Positions 13,821 through 16,936 of a DNA stretch of 16,936 nucleotides are shown in pieces (within the stretch, counting starts at the first letter, position 1; each line of letters begins with the position of its first letter). Origin of the DNA: CAZTYI01 sp964466185 (GTDB lineage: Bacteria > Chlamydiota > Chlamydiia > Chlamydiales > SM23-39); contig CAYXMS010000031.1 in NCBI GenBank assembly GCA_964466185.1, positions 1 through 16,936 of the forward strand. Reading direction: 5' to 3'. A program made the position numbers and the translations under genes. The notes below the pieces were generated by a model. The model made no database searches and was not told the DNA's origin. It saw only the letters and a program-made list of their open reading frames with translations.

Positions 13821-16444
13821 TAGTGCTGATTTTCCTGGATTTGCGTTTCAATTATATTTAAGGCCTGTGAAATTTTAGCAGGGTCTTTGCCGCCGGCTTT
13901 AGCTGCTATTTTATTGCCGCCACCACCACCTTTGATCACAGGAGCAATTTTTTTAATTAATGTTAAAGCGTCCAGATTCTTTTCTGCCAAATCATCAGAG
14001 ACGACAATTTGAATAAGACATTTATCCTGAAATTGACAGGCTAAAACAACCAGCCCAGAGCCCATCTCCTGTAGCAGATCGCCGGCAAAAGAAGCCGTCT
14101 CGGAAGTTTCTAGATCTGTTTTTGCTATAATATAGCTAAAAGAGTTTTTTTTCTTTTGTTTTTGTAACAGATCGGCACGGAGCTTTGTTAAGGCTTTTTT
14201 ACGGAAAGCTTTTTTCTCTTCTTTAAGCTTTTTGTTCTCTTCTATTAAATTAGTAATCGAGGATTCCAGTTTTCCTTCCTGAGTTTTGAAAAGAGCGCCA
14301 AGACGTGTAATTAAATCTTCTTTTTCTCTGATAAGTAGCTCAGCTTCAGGACCTGTAGCGGCTTCGATCCTTCTAATGCCCGCTGCTATAGAATGCTCTT
14401 TAATAATTTTAAAAAGACCAATCCGGCCGGTGCTTTGAGTATGCGTGCCACCGCAGAGCTCTTTCGAAGGGCCCATTTCAATGACCCTGACAGAAGAGCC
14501 GTATTTTTCTCCAAAAAACTGCTTGATGTCTTTGTCTTTTTGCGCTTTTTCATAACTTAAAGTATAGGGCTTGATATAAAAATCCTGTCTGATTAGATTG
14601 TTGACCAGATCTTCCAGGTCTTGAATTTCAGATAGAGATAAAGCCTTGTGATAGTTAAAGTCAAATCTAAGCCTTTGATCGCTGACATAAGAGCCTGCTT
14701 GCTTAATCTGGCCCTTGAGAACTTTGTTTAAAGCAAAATGAATTAAATGAGTAGCACTATGATTGGCAGCTGTTAGCTGCCGTTTTTCAGTATTTACTTC
14801 AGCTGCAACCTGATCGTTAGTTTTAAAAATTCCAGTTTTAACCGTGCCTAAATGACAGATCACGCCAGGAAAAGGAGAAGCTGTATCAGTTACCTCAAAA
14901 AGATTGTTTTCTTTTGTAATTTTGCCGCTATCGCCAATTTGTCCGCCCCCTTCAGCATAAAAAGGAGTTTTGTCTAAAATCAAAAAACCCTTTTCCCCAG
15001 GTTTTAAAGCATTAATAAATTTTTCTCCGGTAAAGATAGCGATAACCTTGGCTTTTTCTGAGGTTTTCTCATAGCCGGTAAATTCACAGGGGGGATTTTT
15101 TTTGATAAATTCAGCAAATACGTTTTTCACAAAGGCTTGGGAAGAACATTTTTGAGCCTGTCTGGATTTTTCTTTAGCTTTTTCTTCCAGTTTCTTAAAA
15201 GTGGCTAAATCTACTTCTAAATGGGCATCTTTGGCCATCAGTAAAATTTCTTCTACCGGAAAACCATAAGTGTCTTTTAATTTAAAAACATTTTCTCCAG
15301 ATATTTTGCCAGTCTTATTGTTTTCTATCATGTCGTTTAAAAGACAGCCACCACGCTGTAAAGTACGGATGAAATTTTCTTCTTCCATTGTCAGCACTTC
15401 CGCGATCTTGCTTTGCTGGGTTTTTAACTCGGGATAGTCTTCTCCCATCGTAGCTGTTAAATTAGGTAGAAGCTTGGCCAAAAAAGGATTGGTAAGCCCC
15501 AGTCTGCGGCCATACTTGACCGCTCTTCTAATCAGTTTTCTTAAAATATAGCCGCGGTCGACGTTGGAAGGCATAGCTCCGTCTGCAATAGCAAAAGCTA
15601 AAGTCCTGATGTGATCGGCAATCACATAAAAAGCAGGAGATAGTTTCGATGTTTCAGAAAATTTCTGATTGCTGATTTTTTCCAGCATTTGAACCAGACT
15701 AAATAAAACGTCAGTTAAAAAAACATTGTCTACATTCATTTTTAAAGAGACAATTCTCTCTAGTCCGGCGCCGGTGTCGACAGACTTTTTAGGTAATGGA
15801 ATAAGAGAGCCGTCTTGCAGGCGGTTATGTTGCATAAAAACCAGATTCCAAAATTCTAAATAACGCTCGCCTGTTGAATCTTGTAAAGGAGAAAGCGCAT
15901 TGCCATATTCAGGCCCTCTGTCATAGAGCAGCTCGGAACAAGGGCCACAAGGGCCGGTTTCTCCCATAGCCCAGAAATTGTCCTTTTCTCCCATTTTAAT
16001 AATTCTGGAAGGAGGTAGGTGCTTTTCCCATAAGTGAAAAGCTTCTTCATCCTCTTGAAAAACCGAAGCCCAGATTTTGTCGGGATTAAAATCAAAGATC
16101 TGAGTCGCCGCTTCCCAAGCAAATTTAATCGCTTCTTCTTTAAAATAATCGCCAAAAGAAAAATTACCCAACATTTCAAAAAAAGTTAAATGGCGCGAAG
16201 TATGGCCTACATTTTCCAGATCGTTATGTTTCCCGCCTACGCGGATACATTTTTGAGAAGAGGTCGCTCTGGTATAGTCTCTTTTGCTCTGTCCTAAAAA
16301 AACATCTTTAAACTGGTTCATGCCAGCATTAGTAAATAAAATGGTCGGATCTTCTAAAGGCACTACAGGGGATGAGGGCACTGCCATATGGCCCTGTTTT
16401 TTAAAATACTCTAAAAATTCCGTTCTAATTTTTTGCGAAAGCAT
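13817..16444 (-). CDS. alaS: Alanyl-tRNA synthetase
   Basis: AlaS charges tRNA-Ala and edits mis-charged serine and glycine. The 875 residues match the usual length. The class II catalytic core is at the N-terminus (FTNAGMNQFKDVFLG, motif 2 region RHLTFFEMLGNFSFGDYF, GAGLERI). The editing domain has the zinc ligands His562, His566 (HSATH), Cys664 and His668 (CGGTH). A coiled stretch (about 705-750) and a DHHA1 domain rich in glycine (IKGGGGGNKIAAKAGGKD) complete the chain. The ATG has AGGA nine bases upstream. A good promoter lies about 57 bp before it. The stop codon lies inside repeat copy 3, and copy 4 lies upstream of the promoter, so the gene is bracketed by two right ends facing it. mfd follows downstream with a gap of 467 bp. 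Confidence 0.96.
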   Translation of the reverse strand: MLSQKIRTEFLEYFKKQGHMAVPSSPVVPLEDPTILFTNAGMNQFKDVFLGQSKRDYTRATSSQKCIRVGGKHNDLENVGHTSRHLTFFEMLGNFSFGDYFKEEAIKFAWEAATQIFDFNPDKIWASVFQEDEEAFHLWEKHLPPSRIIKMGEKDNFWAMGETGPCGPCSELLYDRGPEYGNALSPLQDSTGERYLEFWNLVFMQHNRLQDGSLIPLPKKSVDTGAGLERIVSLKMNVDNVFLTDVLFSLVQMLEKISNQKFSETSKLSPAFYVIADHIRTLAFAIADGAMPSNVDRGYILRKLIRRAVKYGRRLGLTNPFLAKLLPNLTATMGEDYPELKTQQSKIAEVLTMEEENFIRTLQRGGCLLNDMIENNKTGKISGENVFKLKDTYGFPVEEILLMAKDAHLEVDLATFKKLEEKAKEKSRQAQKCSSQAFVKNVFAEFIKKNPPCEFTGYEKTSEKAKVIAIFTGEKFINALKPGEKGFLILDKTPFYAEGGGQIGDSGKITKENNLFEVTDTASPFPGVICHLGTVKTGIFKTNDQVAAEVNTEKRQLTAANHSATHLIHFALNKVLKGQIKQAGSYVSDQRLRFDFNYHKALSLSEIQDLEDLVNNLIRQDFYIKPYTLSYEKAQKDKDIKQFFGEKYGSSVRVIEMGPSKELCGGTHTQSTGRIGLFKIIKEHSIAAGIRRIEAATGPEAELLIREKEDLITRLGALFKTQEGKLESSITNLIEENKKLKEEKKAFRKKALTKLRADLLQKQKKKNSFSYIIAKTDLETSETASFAGDLLQEMGSGLVVLACQFQDKCLIQIVVSDDLAEKNLDALTLIKKIAPVIKGGGGGNKIAAKAGGKDPAKISQALNIIETQIQENQHY

Positions 16445-16500
16445 AAAATTAATTCCTGTTCAAATTCAAATAAATATAGAAATTTCAGTTAAATAGATTT

Positions 16501-16530
16501 ATTTTACCTTAAAAAAAAGACAAATGTCAA
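16501..16530 (-). promoter_or_regulatory. Sigma70-type promoter of alaS
   Basis: On the minus strand a perfect TTGACA (16525-16530) is followed after 18 bp by TAAAAT (16501-16506), five of six matches. The predicted start lies about 50 bases before the alaS ATG. It is the best promoter match in the window by eye. Confidence 0.6.
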
Positions 16531-16649
16531 ATTATGATATTGGTTGTTTCCTCAAATGGCCATTAATTAATCTGTTCATAGAACTTGAATTTATTGATTC
16601 TTATCGGGAGCCTGTTAATTGTTTGATATTTGAGCAAAACTCCCAGTAA
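16524..16649 (+). CDS. Possible 41-residue small ORF, unknown
   Basis: ATG at 16524 opens 41 codons starting MSNYDIGCFLKWPL and containing FIDSYREPVN, ending TAA. The amino-acid mix is more protein-like than the flanking AT-rich DNA, but no Shine-Dalgarno is present and the start overlaps the alaS -35 box on the other strand. It may be a small gene, a gene remnant or chance. I recognise no family. Confidence 0.22.
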   Translation: MSNYDIGCFLKWPLINLFIELEFIDSYREPVNCLIFEQNSQ

Positions 16650-16677
16650 TGGCATAATTATTTCTGCTGTTAGCTAA

Positions 16678-16772
16678 TTGAACCTCCCTCGCCTAAAGGC
16701 GAAGGATTCTTAGTTCTTAGTTCCGAGCAACCCCGGTAGAAATCTAGGCTTTAGATCGACGCATCGACGGTC
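16678..16772 (-). repeat. IS605 right-end / omega-RNA-like repeat, copy 4 (diverged, about 95 bp)
   Basis: Read on the minus strand it starts GACCGTCGATGCGTCG, has a changed middle, then CTACCGGGGTTGCTCGG, and its last 32 bases (from GAATCC to GGTTCAA) are identical to copy 3. The 5' half has diverged (GATCTAAAGCCTAGATTT instead of the corresponding copy 3 bases), while the hairpin and terminal signature are unchanged. The TTCAA end faces the alaS promoter, 147 bp away. No transposase gene is seen next to it inside the window. Confidence 0.76.
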
Positions 16773-16936
16773 AATTTTTTTTTGATTTTTTAAACATACT
16801 TGGTTGTTATATGTTATTTAATTTTTATTATATTGTTTTACCTTTGAAAGATTTTTTAAAAAATCCTATACACTTTTTAAAGAATGGGCCTGTTGAAATC
16901 TAAAGCAAAAATTTGATTAATTTGGTAAAATTTCTC
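16773..16936. other. AT-rich end of the window, no gene seen
   Basis: No open frame of note is present. A 16-bp perfect palindrome GATTTTTTAAAAAATC (16850-16865) lies here and is probably a by-product of the base composition. Whatever gene lies beyond cannot be judged. Confidence 0.4.

Noticed and set aside
648..16772. The four repeats as a CRISPR array
   Set aside because: The copies are kilobases apart, on both strands and without regular spacers.
16850..16865. 16-bp palindrome as an operator or terminator
   Set aside because: It is only a run of T followed by A with GAT/ATC ends, expected in DNA of this composition, with no neighbouring gene in view.

Overview
The window is AT-rich bacterial DNA that most likely comes from a member of the phylum Chlamydiota, probably an environmental 'Chlamydia-like' lineage. 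Three things point there. The first gene encodes a short outer-membrane protein whose mature N-terminus (GNPAEP followed by a DGI motif) resembles the start of chlamydial major outer membrane protein. The order aroA-aroK(aroL)-aroC matches the chlamydial aro cluster as I remember it. alaS lies directly upstream of mfd on the same strand, as in Chlamydia. The assignment rests on recall and was not searched.

Layout. Positions 1-790 hold a decayed IS200/IS605-type element: a C-terminal tnpA fragment (minus) abutting, tail-outward, a C-terminal tnpB fragment (plus) with a frameshift and an in-frame stop. It ends in a GC-rich right end of the kind that forms the omega RNA (reRNA) of TnpB. Then come the MOMP-like gene (797-1675) and a secreted patatin-like lipase (1774-2847), both plus. 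A leftward cluster follows, transcribed efp - epmA - aroA - aroK - aroC (7611 to 2803). It joins a translation factor and its probable lysine-modifying enzyme to three shikimate-pathway steps. A small hydrophobic hypothetical gene (7866-8252, minus), a gene-poor leader region and a sodium:solute symporter gene (8701-10077, plus) come next. mfd (10062-13349) and alaS (13817-16444), both minus, complete the gene set.

The unexplained structure is a repeat of about 64-101 bp present four times: 648-748 (+), 4518-4581 (+), 13720-13820 (+) and 16678-16772 (-). Every copy ends in the same 3' signature, an 8-bp hairpin with a TTTA-type loop followed by GGAGGTTCAA. Copy 1 is the 3' end of the tnpB relic, so the family can be identified as IS605-group right ends / omega RNA 3' scaffolds. 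The other three copies have no recognisable tnpA or tnpB beside them. They sit at sensitive places: inside the aroA-aroK gap, with the terminal TTCAA overlapping the alaS stop codon, and upstream of the alaS promoter. Copies 3 and 4 face each other across alaS. Copies 1 and 3 each have a promoter-like sequence whose predicted start falls near the left edge of the repeat.

The cautious reading is that these are dead transposon ends. The more interesting reading is that some are orphan omega RNAs still transcribed into, or antisense to, neighbouring genes.
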